Assembly (NCBI RefSeq): GCF_023266035.1
Contig: NZ_JAHFRY010000014.1
Span: 1-49,350 of the forward strand
Source: Nevskia sp.
GTDB taxonomy: Bacteria; Pseudomonadota; Gammaproteobacteria; Nevskiales; Nevskiaceae
Length of the DNA: 49,350 nt
Reading direction: 5' to 3'
Positions 8,416 to 21,045 of the stretch are shown one piece after another (within the stretch, counting starts at the first letter, position 1; each line of letters begins with the position of its first letter). The translations under genes were made by a program, and so were the position numbers. The notes under the pieces were generated by a model. The model made no database searches. It saw nothing but the letters and a program-made list of their open reading frames with translations, and had not been told where the DNA came from.

Positions 8416-8638
8416 CGGCGAGCGGCTGCATTTGGGCACGCGCCAAAGCCGGATCGAGGTCCGACGCCTGATTGCCATAGACGGCATCGAGCTGCTCGCG
8501 AATGCCGATATCGCCATGACTGACGACGTAGGCCGCAACTGCGTCGGCGTAGAGCTGGCTGCGCGATTTCTTCTGCTGGCGCGCCACCTGTTCGGCGGCG
8601 CGGAACACGGAGTCAGGCACGGAGATCGCGATCTTCAT
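8402..8638 (-). CDS. MazE/RHH-type antitoxin
   Basis: This 78-residue protein begins with a ribbon-helix-helix DNA-binding fold (MKIAISVPDSVFRAAEQVAR then KKSRSQLYADAVAAYV) and ends with an acidic, probably disordered tail that would wrap the MazF partner. It overlaps the toxin gene by 14 bases and precedes it. Proteins of this layout normally repress their own operon together with the toxin. Direct repeats of GGTATNACC 11 bases apart lie just upstream of its ATG and could be the operator. The pair sits between a PilZ-like gene and a response regulator, all on the minus strand. Confidence 0.85.
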   Translation of the reverse strand: MKIAISVPDSVFRAAEQVARQQKKSRSQLYADAVAAYVVSHGDIGIREQLDAVYGNQASDLDPALARAQMQPLADETW

Positions 8639-8646
8639 GCGCCGAC

Positions 8647-8691
8647 GGTATCACCGAGGTATGACCCGGACAAGGCACGACGACGCCTTGT
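8647..8691 (-). promoter_or_regulatory. Candidate operator of the toxin-antitoxin operon, with an adjacent dyad
   Basis: GGTATCACC at 8647-8655 and GGTATGACC at 8658-8666 are near-identical direct repeats with an 11-base period, the pattern used by ribbon-helix-helix repressors, beginning 8 bases upstream of the antitoxin ATG. Next to them, ACAAGGC (8670-8676) and GCCTTGT (8685-8691) form a seven-base inverted repeat ending exactly at the PilZ-like stop codon; it could be a weak terminator or a second binding site. Confidence 0.4.
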
Positions 8692-9267
8692 TCAAGCTGA
8701 GGCGGTACGCCGAATACCCGCAATCGCTCTGCGGTGTCGCAGGAAGACGTGGCGTTCCAACGCCGTCTGCAGCGCATCGCCGAAGGCTTCGAAACGGGCA
8801 TGGCATTCGTCGCCATCGACATGGACGATGCGCGCCGGCCAGACCAGCGGCTGCGGCACGCTGCGATTCAGGCGCAGCGACACCAGCCCGATGTCGCCGA
8901 GCGGCTGTTCGCCGCTGAACACCAGGCCCTGCCAGGACAGGCGCACCCGACGCGCTTCCGCCGCCGGTGCGTTCTGGCTGACCAGAAAGCCAAGCAGATC
9001 GATGACCAGGTTCAGCTTCTGGTTCAGCCGTGCGATCTCGGCATCGATCGGCGAGCTTTCATCGGCCGCGGTACCACTGCCGCGCTGCTCGTCGAGCAAG
9101 GCGACGGCCGCGAGCACGCGCAGATTGTCCTCGTTGAACTGCTCCAGACGCACGGCGCCGGGCAGCGCGACCAGCGGCGTCCAGCTCACCGGCATCGCCG
9201 CGTCATAGCTCAGCGCATCGCCGAGCGGAGCGCTGACAGCGGCAGTCATCGGGTTCGGATCAGGCAT
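8692..9267 (-). CDS. PilZ-like protein linked to fliS (atypical)
   Basis: The 191-residue protein has an N-terminal region with a likely coiled helix (residues about 70-100, EIARLNQKLNLVIDLLGFL) and a C-terminal beta-rich part (VRLSWQGLVFSGEQPLGDIG ... ARIVHVDGDECHARF) that resembles PilZ domains. In xanthomonads a PilZ-type protein is found next to fliS (recalled), which fits the 66-base gap to fliS here. True c-di-GMP-binding PilZ proteins carry RxxxR and (D/N)xSxxG; neither is evident, so nucleotide binding is doubtful and it may act through protein contacts. The family call rests on context plus general resemblance. M7 is an alternative start. Confidence 0.62.
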   Translation of the reverse strand: MPDPNPMTAAVSAPLGDALSYDAAMPVSWTPLVALPGAVRLEQFNEDNLRVLAAVALLDEQRGSGTAADESSPIDAEIARLNQKLNLVIDLLGFLVSQNAPAAEARRVRLSWQGLVFSGEQPLGDIGLVSLRLNRSVPQPLVWPARIVHVDGDECHARFEAFGDALQTALERHVFLRHRRAIAGIRRTASA

Positions 9268-9333
9268 GAAGGACTCCGTGCAAGGCCTGCGCCTGGCAGC
9301 CGGGCGACGGATCGCTGACGGCCCCTCCCTCGA

Positions 9334-9735
9334 TCAGTGCGCTCTGGCGCGCGCCGTGATCACGTCCCAGCCGCCCTTGATCTCGCGCAGCAGGCCGATC
9401 ACTTCATCGACGGCCGCCGGATCGTCGGCCAGGTTTGCGGCCGGCAGGCGGCCGAGCATGTAGTCGTAGAGGCGGCGCAGATTGCGGGCGATGTCGCCGC
9501 CGGCATCGACATCGAGCACCAGCCGCAGATGCTCGATGATCGACATCGCCGAGGTCAGGTAATGGTGCTTGGCCTCGCGCTCCTGGCGCAGCATCGCGCC
9601 GCGGGCATGCGCCAGGCGATCGATCGCGCCGCCGAGCAGCATCTCGATCAGCTTGACCGGATCGGTCTCGACGGTCGCCGCCGCGATGCCGGTCTGGCGG
9701 TACTGGTTCATCGCGGAATTCATGTAATGGGCCAT
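9334..9735 (-). CDS. fliS: FliS, flagellin export chaperone
   Basis: FliS binds the C terminus of flagellin in the cytoplasm, preventing premature polymerisation and delivering it to the export gate. The 133-residue product has the normal FliS length and features: NQYRQTGIAAATVETDPVKLIEMLLGGAIDRLAHA near the N terminus and the helical LYDYMLGRLPAANLADDPAAV region. The ATG at 9735 is preferred because AAGGA lies upstream at good distance. In most relatives fliS directly follows fliD. Here about 8 kb of metal-efflux genes on the other strand lie between them, so fliS needs its own promoter; none could be recognised in 9736-9867. Confidence 0.93.
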   Translation of the reverse strand: MAHYMNSAMNQYRQTGIAAATVETDPVKLIEMLLGGAIDRLAHARGAMLRQEREAKHHYLTSAMSIIEHLRLVLDVDAGGDIARNLRRLYDYMLGRLPAANLADDPAAVDEVIGLLREIKGGWDVITARARAH

Positions 9736-9867
9736 CGCCGTTTCCTTCATTTGCCTGCTTCGTCTAACGGCCTCACGGGCAGGAACTTGAGCGCGCAGTG
9801 CGCTTCCTGGGCTCGTCATGAAGCGTCATTCATTCGGCACCGCCTTCAGCTCTGCTAGGCTTCCCAG

Positions 9868-10269
9868 GTGATCACCACCCGCCCCTTGCTGCTGGTTCTG
9901 GCCTGCATTGCCGTCTTGGTGATGCGGCTGGGCGGTGTTCATCAGCATCTCTGCTTCGATGGCTCGGAAGCGCCGAGTGCGCTGCACTTCGTCGATGGTG
10001 GGCTGCATCACGTCGACGGCGAGCATGGCGTCTCGATCGACGACAGCTTTCATCACCACGATGTCGAAGTCTCGGCCGCCGATGACGGCGTGACCAAACT
10101 GCCATCGCTCGATCTGCCGGTGCTGGCACTGCTGATCGCGGTCAGCTTGCTGATGCCGTTCGGCCGACGTGGTGGCTTGCGCCCGGCCCGCCCGATAGCC
10201 CGTCTCGCGCAAGCTCCACTGCATTTACGACCGCCACTGCGCGGGCCACCCCGCTTCTCTTTCGCGTGA
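9868..10269 (+). CDS. His-rich membrane protein heading the metal-efflux cluster
   Basis: The 133-residue product is not a family I can name with certainty. It starts with a signal-anchor helix (LLLVLACIAVLVM), then a histidine/aspartate-rich stretch at residues about 25-70 (GVHQHLCFDG, HHVDGEHG, SFHHHD) that would lie in the periplasm, then a second hydrophobic segment (LPVLALLIAVSLLMPF) and an Arg/Pro-rich tail. Histidine clusters suggest binding of Zn, Co, Ni or Cu. It precedes czcC in the same direction, the place held by the small regulator CzcI in Cupriavidus czcICBA (recalled). The start is GTG; an in-frame TAG at 9856 excludes a longer N terminus. Confidence 0.7.
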   Translation: MITTRPLLLVLACIAVLVMRLGGVHQHLCFDGSEAPSALHFVDGGLHHVDGEHGVSIDDSFHHHDVEVSAADDGVTKLPSLDLPVLALLIAVSLLMPFGRRGGLRPARPIARLAQAPLHLRPPLRGPPRFSFA

Positions 10270-10352
10270 TCTGAACGCGCCCGGCCGCTGAGGCTCGGGC
10301 ATCGAATGCCGCTGGCGCCACGCGCGCCGCGGCTTTGAGAAGGAGATGAACC

Positions 10353-11620
10353 ATGTGGTCGTCATTCGCTCGCCGGCTGTGCGTCGGCGTGCTGTCCCTG
10401 CTTCCCGTCGTGGCTGTTGCCGAAGCGGAAGCGCCCCTGCAAGGCCCGCCGATCCGGCTTGTGCAGGCCGTTGCCCAGGCCTTGGAAAAGAACCCGGACC
10501 TCGCTGCCTTCGGCTACGAGTTTCGTGCCCAGGATGGCCGCAGCGTGCAGGCGGCGCTGGTGCCGAATCCGCTGCTGAACTTGAGCGTCGAGGACGCACT
10601 CGGCAGCGGTGCTCGCAGCGGCATCGACAGCGCCGAATTCACCATCAGCCTGAGCCAGGTGCTGGAGCGTGGCGCGCGCCAGAGCCGCATCGCCGTTGCT
10701 GCTGCCGGGCGCGACAAGCTGGCTGCCACGCAGCTCGAGAAGCTGGTCGATACCGCGGCCGAAACGGCGCGCCGCTACGGCCATGTGCTGTCCGATCAGG
10801 CGCAGCTGGTAGTCACTCACGAAGCGATCGAACTGGCGCAGCAGACCGTCGACCTGGCGCGCAAGCGGGTCAAGGCCGGCGCCGTGCCGTCGGCGGAAGT
10901 GGCGCGCGCGATGGCGGCGCTGGCGCGGGCCGAGCTGGAACACGAGCACGCCGAGCACGAACTGCTGACCAGCCGCCGCCAGCTCGCTTCGCTGTGGGGC
11001 GATCGAGAACCGGCGTTCGGCACAGCGCTGGGTGATCTGATGGTGTTGCCGGCGCTGGCGCCGTTCGAAGCGCTGGCCGAGCGGCTGCAGGCCAATCCGG
11101 CGCTGCTGGCGTTCATCGCCGAACAGCGCGTGCGTGATGCCGAGCTGCGGCTCGCGGAGCAGCGCCGCAAGCCGGCCTGGCAGGTCTCCGCCGGCCTGCG
11201 TCGCTATCAGTCCGGCAATGACTTCGCGGGCGTCTTCGGCCTGTCGATCCCGCTCGGCGTTCGCGATGCCGGCCAGGGTGCGGTGGCCGAAGCGCAGGCC
11301 TTGTCCGAACAGGTGTCGGTGCAGCGCACGGCGGCCGAGACGCGCGGCCTGACCCAGCTGTTCGAGCTGTTCCAGGAGCTGAAGCACGCGCGCACCGCCG
11401 CCGACACCCTGGACCGCGCCGTGCTGCCGCAGATGAGCGAAGCGCTGCGCCAGACCGAGTACGCCTACAGCCGCGGCCGCTATGGCTACCAGGAACTGAT
11501 CGCCGCCCAGAAAGAACTGCTCGAAGCCCGTCGCGCGCGCATCCAGGCCGCTGCCGACGGCTGGGGCTACGCCACCGAAATCGATCGTCTGACCGGCGCG
11601 CTGCCGGCGCGGACCACGCC

Positions 11621-11624
<4 letters not shown>
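10353..11624 (+). CDS. czcC: CzcC-type outer-membrane factor of a heavy-metal efflux pump
   Basis: This 423-residue TolC-family protein would form the outer-membrane channel of a tripartite RND efflux pump. A signal peptide spans about residues 1-24 (SLLPVVAVAEAEA); the rest shows two repeated long-helix regions typical of outer-membrane efflux proteins, e.g. KNPDLAAFGYEFRAQDGR and ALVPNPLLNLSVED in the first half and AYSRGRYGYQELIAAQKELL near the end. An AAGGAG box sits just before the ATG. Its stop overlaps the czcB start in an ATGA arrangement, so czcC-czcB-czcA is one operon. The partner pump's metal motif points to divalent zinc/cobalt/cadmium-like ions. Confidence 0.9.
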
Positions 11625-16031
<4,407 letters not shown>

Positions 16032-16068
16032 TCCTGTTCAACGCTGACCCAACCCGAAGGAGTTTTCG

Positions 16069-16299
16069 ATGAAGCTGAAATTGCTTGCGCCGCTGCTGCT
16101 GAGCCTGATCGCCGCCCCGGCCTTTGCCCATGGCAATCACGACGATGAAGACGACGACGCGCCGGTACCGACGACGCAGGAAGCTGGCAAGGACGCAGCG
16201 AAGCCTGCGAAGAAGCCAGAAGCCGCGCAGCCAAAACCGGCGCCGAAGCCGGCCGCGGCCAAGGACAAGCCGGCACCGGTTGAACCGAAGAAGCCGTGA
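16069..16299 (+). CDS. Small exported His/Asp-rich protein of the metal-efflux cluster
   Basis: The 76-residue product has a clear signal peptide (MKLKLLAPLLLSLIAAPAFA), leaving a mature protein that opens with HGNHDDEDDD, a strong candidate metal-binding patch. The remainder is a low-complexity Lys/Pro/Ala tail (repeats such as KPAPKPAAAKDKPAP). An AAGGAG box precedes the ATG. It lies 37 bases after czcA and overlaps the next gene by GTGA, so it is part of the operon. A role as periplasmic metal buffer feeding the pump or the HupE-like protein is an inference; I recognise no named family. Confidence 0.75.
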   Translation: MKLKLLAPLLLSLIAAPAFAHGNHDDEDDDAPVPTTQEAGKDAAKPAKKPEAAQPKPAPKPAAAKDKPAPVEPKKP

Positions 16300-16985
16300 T
16301 CCGCAGATCTTCGATGCTCCGCCTTGCATTGCTGCCGGGCGTGTTGCTGTCCGGCGTCGCAGCCGCGCACGGCGTTGCCGACGACGACCGGATGTTCATC
16401 GAAGGCAGCGCCGGCCTGCAGTTGCTGCCGTTCCTGTACCTCGGCGCCAAGCACATGGTCACCGGCTACGACCATCTGCTGTTCCTGTTCGGCGTGATCT
16501 TCTTCCTGTACCGGCTCAGGGACGTCGGCCTCTACGTCACCTTGTTCGCGATCGGTCACAGCAGCACCTTGCTGTTCGGCGTGCTCAGCGGCACTCACGT
16601 CAACCCGTATCTGGTCGATGCGCTGATCGGCCTGTCGGTGGTCTACAAGGCGCTCGACAATCTCGGCGCATTCAAGACCTGGTTCGGCGTGCAGCCGAAC
16701 GCCAAGGCAGCGGTGCTGATCTTCGGCCTCGCCCATGGCTTCGGCCTGGCGACCAAGCTGCAGGACTTCCAGCTGTCGGCCGACGGGCTGCTGCCGAACA
16801 TGCTGGCCTTCAACGTCGGCGTCGAGTTCGGCCAGTTGCTGGCCCTGGCCGCGATCCTGATCGTGATGGACTTCTGGCGACGGTCATCGCTGTTCGCCCG
16901 GCAAGCCTTCGCCGCCAATACGCTGCTGATGACCGCCGGCTTCGTGCTCGCGGGCTATCAGCTGGTCGGCTACTGCCAATCCTGA
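16296..16985 (+). CDS. HupE/UreJ-family membrane protein
   Basis: The 229-residue protein has a signal-like N terminus (LRLALLPGVLLSGVAAAHG) followed by about six membrane helices. Family features of HupE/UreJ, thought to carry nickel or cobalt, are visible: GYDHLLFLFGVIFFLY, FAIGHSSTLLFG and FGLAHGFGLATKL, each with histidines within helices, and NVGVEFGQLLAL. The start is GTG overlapping the upstream TGA (GTGA). Being within the czc operon, it probably moves the same or a related divalent metal. No hydrogenase or urease genes are here, which argues against the namesake roles. Confidence 0.85.
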   Translation: MIRRSSMLRLALLPGVLLSGVAAAHGVADDDRMFIEGSAGLQLLPFLYLGAKHMVTGYDHLLFLFGVIFFLYRLRDVGLYVTLFAIGHSSTLLFGVLSGTHVNPYLVDALIGLSVVYKALDNLGAFKTWFGVQPNAKAAVLIFGLAHGFGLATKLQDFQLSADGLLPNMLAFNVGVEFGQLLALAAILIVMDFWRRSSLFARQAFAANTLLMTAGFVLAGYQLVGYCQS

Positions 16986-16995
16986 GAACCCGGAC

Positions 16996-17559
16996 ATGAC
17001 ACCCGTCTCCCCTTCCGTGCACGCGAGCACGCCACAACTGCTCAAGGCCACCGGCGGCGCGCTGCTGCTGGCCACCGCCATCCTGCTGACCACGGTGCTG
17101 CCAGCCGAATACGGCCTTGATCCCACCGGCATCGGCCAGGCACTGGGCCTCAAGGCCTTGAGCGCGTCTGCAGAGGCTGCGCCAACGACGGCCGTCGAAG
17201 CGGTGCCTGCGGCGCTGGTCGTGCAGCGCGACACGCCGTTCCAGACCAGCGAGATGAGCCTGGTCCTGGCAGCCAATCAGGGCGCGGAGATCAAGGCGCT
17301 GATGCGGGCCGGCGAAACCTTCGTGTTCAACTGGAGCACCGACGGCGGCCCGGTGAATTTCGACATGCATGGCGAGAAGCCGAATGCCGGCGACGAATTC
17401 ACCAGCTACTGGAAGGACCGCGGCAAGACCAGCGGCCACGGCAGCTTCACCGCGCCGTTCGATGGCTCGCATGGCTGGTACTGGAAGAACAAGGGCAGCG
17501 AGCCGGTCACCGTCACGGTGACGGTCAGCGGCTGGTTCGAGCGGCTGTACATGCCTTGA
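16996..17559 (+). CDS. Membrane-anchored periplasmic protein of czc clusters
   Basis: The 187-residue product has one N-terminal membrane helix (GGALLLATAILLTTVLPAEYGL) and a periplasmic beta-rich domain with conserved-looking KALMRAGETFVFNWSTDGG, NFDMHGE, SGHGSFTAPFDGSHGWYWKN and a final SGWFERLYMP. Relatives in databases are labelled 'transmembrane anchor protein' and often lie beside CzcCBA (recalled). The H-G-S-F-T-A-P-F-D-G-S-H-G-W-Y-W region may bind metal or sense it. It follows the HupE gene by ten bases in the same direction. The biochemical role is unknown. Confidence 0.78.
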   Translation: MTPVSPSVHASTPQLLKATGGALLLATAILLTTVLPAEYGLDPTGIGQALGLKALSASAEAAPTTAVEAVPAALVVQRDTPFQTSEMSLVLAANQGAEIKALMRAGETFVFNWSTDGGPVNFDMHGEKPNAGDEFTSYWKDRGKTSGHGSFTAPFDGSHGWYWKNKGSEPVTVTVTVSGWFERLYMP

Positions 17560-17599
17560 TCGATCCGACTGAAAGCCTCATGTCGAGGCGCGGCCGACG

Positions 17600-17926
17600 A
17601 TGATCCAGACGCTGGCGCTGTTCGCGATCACCGCGCTGGCGGAGATCGTCGGCTGTTACCTGCCCTACCTGTGGCTGCGCAAGGGCGGCTCGGTGCTGCT
17701 GCTGATTCCGGCAGCAGCCAGCCTCGCGCTGTTCGCCTGGCTGCTGACCCTGCACCCGGAAGCCGCCGGCCGCACGTACGCCGCGTATGGCGGCGTCTAT
17801 GTGCTGATCGCGCTGCTATGGCTGTGGGGCGTCGATGGCATCCGGCCGGACCGTTGGGATCTGGCGGGTGCCGCGTTCGTGTTTACGGGTCTGCTGCTGA
17901 TCTACTTCGGGCCGCGCGGCGCTTGA
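17600..17926 (+). CDS. YnfA-family (UPF0060) small membrane protein
   Basis: The 108-residue protein has four membrane helices and matches the YnfA family: [20 protein letters not shown] at the start, [21 protein letters not shown] in the middle and [20 protein letters not shown] at the end. YnfA proteins resemble small multidrug resistance transporters, and a role in efflux of cationic compounds has been proposed. It lies 40 bases after the czc-cluster anchored protein and is the last plus-strand gene before the convergent fliD (15-base gap). Confidence 0.9.
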   Translation: MIQTLALFAITALAEIVGCYLPYLWLRKGGSVLLLIPAAASLALFAWLLTLHPEAAGRTYAAYGGVYVLIALLWLWGVDGIRPDRWDLAGAAFVFTGLLLIYFGPRGA

Positions 17927-17941
17927 ACGCCGCAGGTCGAA

Positions 17942-19273
17942 TCAGCTCAGCTTGGCCAGCTGCTGAGTCAGATACGAACTGGTGGAGCTGAGCTTGGACA
18001 TCAGCGTATCGAGTGCCGTGAACTGCGCGCGAGTACGCGCTTCGTAGGCCTGGATGCGGACATCGACGGCGGTCTGCTGCTTGCCAAGATCTTTCAGCCT
18101 TGCGTTCAGACCATCGGTCTTGGCCTGCAACTGGCCATCGTCGGCGAGCAGCGTCTTGGTCAGTGCCGACATCCTGGTTGCCAGGCCATCGGTGCCGGCG
18201 AACAGGCGCTGCACGGCGGCGAAATCGGTACTGGTCGCCTTGTTGAACTTGGTGGTGTCGGAGATCAGCGTGCCGTCGGCTGAGGTGGTGATGCCGATCG
18301 CCGACAGCGTCTTGTAGACGCCAGCCGAATCGGCGCTGCCGCCAATGACGTTGCGCAGCTGCTGGGTGGCCGACAGCACCGTGGAATCGCCGAGCAGGAT
18401 GCCGGCGGTCTTCGCGACCGGATCGAACTTGGTCTGCGTGGCAATGAACTTGACGACGTTGTTGTAGGCGTTGACGAAGGTCGCCACCGCCGCTTCCGAG
18501 GCTTTCTGATCGAGGCCCACAGTCAAGGTGGTACTGGTGCCCGGCTCGGCCTTGACCAGATTCAGGGTCAGGCCATCGACGGCGGTGGTCACCGCATTGC
18601 TGCTGCTGGTGGTGGTGAAGCCATCGACCTTGACCACGGCATCTGCCGCAGGCTGGGACTCCGTGGTGTTGAAGATCGTACTGCTGACGCTGACCGCATT
18701 GGCGGTACCGGTGGCGCGGCTGGTCAGCAGCAGGCGGGCGCCGCCGCCGTCGGAAACGATGGCGGCACCGACGCCGCTGTTGTCGCTGGCAGCGTTGATC
18801 TTGTCGCGCAGGTCGGCGAGCGTGTTGGCCGGGCTGGTCAGATTGACGGTGAATGACTTGCCGGCGACGGCGATCGTGACGTCGCCATCGCCGACGGTGG
18901 CGCTGCTGCTGGCGTAGAGATCGCTGGCGCGCTTGTTGGCAGCAGCCAGCGACACGACTTCCACCGAGTAGTTGCCGGCCACCGCCTTGTTCTCGGCGCT
19001 GGCGGTGAAGAAATCCAGCTTGGCGGGCGTGGCTGTCAGCTTGCCGAGGCTGCTGGCGGCGCCATTGCTGCCCGGTAGCAGCGCGTTCGAAGCGGTCTGC
19101 AGATTGGCCATGGCCGAACGGAAATTGGCCAGTGCCGAGATCGAGGTATTGGCTCGCGTCGTCGCGATCGAGATGCGCTGATCGGCCGGGCCACGCTCGG
19201 CGGCAACCAGCTGCGAGACGATGTTGGCGACATCGAGCCCGGAGCCGATGCCGGCGGAAGTGATGGCGGCCAT
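17942..19273 (-). CDS. fliD: FliD, flagellar filament cap
   Basis: FliD caps the growing filament and guides flagellin insertion. The 443-residue product has the FliD N-terminal domain (SAGIGSGLDVANIVSQLVAAERGPA), a variable Thr/Ala-rich central head and the C-terminal coiled domain (SASLKAYEARTRAQFT-like region, ending LDTLMSKLSSTSSYLTQQLAKL). The ATG at 19273 gives the standard start. It lies ten bases after flaG on the same strand and is followed by the convergent ynfA. Expression probably derives from read-through of the fliC/flaG region or an unrecognised promoter. Confidence 0.94.
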   Translation of the reverse strand: MAAITSAGIGSGLDVANIVSQLVAAERGPADQRISIATTRANTSISALANFRSAMANLQTASNALLPGSNGAASSLGKLTATPAKLDFFTASAENKAVAGNYSVEVVSLAAANKRASDLYASSSATVGDGDVTIAVAGKSFTVNLTSPANTLADLRDKINAASDNSGVGAAIVSDGGGARLLLTSRATGTANAVSVSSTIFNTTESQPAADAVVKVDGFTTTSSSNAVTTAVDGLTLNLVKAEPGTSTTLTVGLDQKASEAAVATFVNAYNNVVKFIATQTKFDPVAKTAGILLGDSTVLSATQQLRNVIGGSADSAGVYKTLSAIGITTSADGTLISDTTKFNKATSTDFAAVQRLFAGTDGLATRMSALTKTLLADDGQLQAKTDGLNARLKDLGKQQTAVDVRIQAYEARTRAQFTALDTLMSKLSSTSSYLTQQLAKLS

Positions 19274-19283
19274 GAAATTCTCC

Positions 19284-19664
19284 TTAAGCGATGCGCCTGA
19301 TCAAGGTGCCCAGCGCCTCGTCGAGTGCTTTCGAAACGCGCAGCGCTTCCTCGGTCGGCATCTGCCGCAGCACCGTGCCGTCCTGGGCATCGACGACCGA
19401 CACCACGGTGCGGCCGCTGTCTTCGTCGATGCTGAAACGCAGATCGGTGCGGCTGTCCTTGAAACGCTGATTGAGATCGTCGACCGCCTGCGCAAGCTGC
19501 GCGGGCTGGGCGGCGATATCGGTAGCCGCCGTGCTCGATGGCTGGAGCACGGCGGGAATGGAATTCGTCTGCGCCGAGCCCGGCACCGCGATGACGGAAA
19601 CGGCAAGACGATCCACGCCCATCGGGGCCTGGATCGTGCTGACTGCAGTACTGGTCAGAGACAT
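19284..19664 (-). CDS. flaG: FlaG-family protein
   Basis: The 126-residue product matches FlaG: a variable N-terminal half, then the conserved domain DLNQRFKDSRTDLRFSIDEDSGRTVVSVVDAQDG and QMPTEEALRVSKALDE. FlaG affects filament length or stability in several bacteria, but its exact function is unsettled. It sits between fliC and fliD, its usual place. A strong hairpin terminator lies between fliC and this gene, so flaG and fliD would be made at much lower level than flagellin unless they have their own promoter. Confidence 0.88.
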   Translation of the reverse strand: MSLTSTAVSTIQAPMGVDRLAVSVIAVPGSAQTNSIPAVLQPSSTAATDIAAQPAQLAQAVDDLNQRFKDSRTDLRFSIDEDSGRTVVSVVDAQDGTVLRQMPTEEALRVSKALDEALGTLIRRIA

Positions 19665-19680
19665 GGCTCTTTCCCTCTTG

Positions 19681-19736
19681 AAAAATCCAGGCTCCGGCCG
19701 GCAATCCCCGATCAGGATTGCAAGCCGAAGCCTGGA
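19681..19736 (-). terminator. Strong intrinsic terminator after fliC
   Basis: Read on the minus strand, TCCAGGCT at the 5' side pairs with AGCCTGGA at the 3' side; inside, GCAATCC pairs with GGATTGC around a short loop. The hairpin is followed at once by five T residues (AAAAA at 19681-19685 on the plus strand). It lies directly after the fliC stop and explains how flagellin can be overproduced relative to flaG and fliD. Confidence 0.82.
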
Positions 19737-19750
19737 CCCGTCCTACTGTT

Positions 19751-20902
19751 TTAGCGGAGCAGGCTCAACACGCTCTGCGGAGCCGAATTGGCCTGCGACA
19801 GGATTGCAGTTCCGGCCTGCTGCAGGATCTGGCCGCGAGTCAGCGCGGCGGTTTCCTTGGCGAAATCGGCATCCTGGATGCGGCTGCGTGAAGCCGACAG
19901 ATTCTCCGACGTCGAAGCGATGTTCGAGACCACCGAGCTGAAGCGGTTCTGGATCGCACCGAGGTTGGCACGAGCCGAATTGATCTGGCCAAGTGCCGAA
20001 TCGATCTGCTTGATCGCCAGCGAGGAACCGGCGTAGCTGGACAGATCCAGCGAGGTCAGACCGGTGGTGGTGCTCGCCGTGCCGGTGACGCCGGTGGCGC
20101 CATCGAAGCCGGTGGCCGTGCCGTCATCGGTGCCGCCGACGGTGATGGTGGACTCCGAGCTCAGCACGATCTTGCCGGTCGAGGCATCGAAGGCGGCATT
20201 GACGCCAGTGGTGGTCGAGCTGTTGTTGATCGCATCGACAACCTGGCCGACGCGCTGCTGCGAAGTGCCGGCAGCGCCGATCTGGGTGCTGATGTCGGTG
20301 CCGTTGATGGTCAGCGTGCCGGCCACCGGGGCGGTCAGGACGCTGATGCCGGAGACGGCGCTGGACTGCGCACTGGCCGAAGTCACCGAGCCGAGCGCCG
20401 CCGTGTTGGCGTCGACCAGCGAGCTGACGGTGATCGTTTCGCCGGCATTGGCACCGACCTGGAACACCGCCGAAGTGAAGCTGCCGTCGATCAGCGACAC
20501 GCCGTTGAACTTGGTCTGGTTGGCAACGCGGTCGACTTCGCTGAGCAGCTGCGCGGCTTCGCCCTGCAGTGCGGCACGGTCGGTGGCGCTGTTCGAGGCA
20601 TTCGCCGACTGCACGGCCAGTTCACGGACGCGCTGCAGGTTGTTGGTGACTTCGCCCAGCGCGCCTTCAGCGGTCTGCGCCAGCGAGATGCCGTCATTGG
20701 CATTGCGCGAGGCGACATCGAGGCCGCGAATCTGCGAGGTGAAGCGGTCCGCGATGGCGAGGCCGGCGGCATCGTCCTTGGCGCTGTTGATGCGCAGGCC
20801 CGAAGACAGGCGCTGCAGGGAGGTGTTCAGGGCGCCCTGAGACGACGACAGATTGCGCTGCGCGTTCAGAGACGCCACGTTGGTGTTGATGATTGCGGCC
20901 AT
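19751..20902 (-). CDS. fliC: Flagellin FliC
   Basis: This 383-residue flagellin forms the filament. The conserved D0/D1 ends are clear: [40 protein letters not shown] and [12 protein letters not shown] at the N terminus; [20 protein letters not shown] and [14 protein letters not shown] at the C terminus. The middle (about residues 150-290) is Ala/Thr/Ser-rich and surface-exposed. The start at 20902 is chosen over the ATG six bases upstream because AGGAG then has a spacing of eight. Only one flagellin gene is present in the window. A sigma28 promoter at 21019-21045 gives a leader of roughly 105 bases. Confidence 0.96.
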   Translation of the reverse strand: MAAIINTNVASLNAQRNLSSSQGALNTSLQRLSSGLRINSAKDDAAGLAIADRFTSQIRGLDVASRNANDGISLAQTAEGALGEVTNNLQRVRELAVQSANASNSATDRAALQGEAAQLLSEVDRVANQTKFNGVSLIDGSFTSAVFQVGANAGETITVSSLVDANTAALGSVTSASAQSSAVSGISVLTAPVAGTLTINGTDISTQIGAAGTSQQRVGQVVDAINNSSTTTGVNAAFDASTGKIVLSSESTITVGGTDDGTATGFDGATGVTGTASTTTGLTSLDLSSYAGSSLAIKQIDSALGQINSARANLGAIQNRFSSVVSNIASTSENLSASRSRIQDADFAKETAALTRGQILQQAGTAILSQANSAPQSVLSLLR

Positions 20903-21018
20903 GGTCATTGCTCCTGGTGAGGTGGGTCTCGGCAGGTCTGATCCGTGTCGAGGGTGCTGCGAGAAAGCGGGAAAAGATGGGACCTTGCTTCGGTGCTGCC
21001 TTGCTGCTCTTGGAGGAT

Positions 21019-21045
21019 TTAGCGGTCCGCCCCGGCAAAACTTGA
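21019..21045 (-). promoter_or_regulatory. Sigma28 (FliA) promoter of fliC
   Basis: On the minus strand TCAAGTTT, eleven bases, then ACCGCTAA closely match the flagellar sigma28 consensus TAAAGTTT-N11-GCCGATAA with exact spacing. Transcription would begin near 21010. The fliA gene itself is not in the window. Confidence 0.8.
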
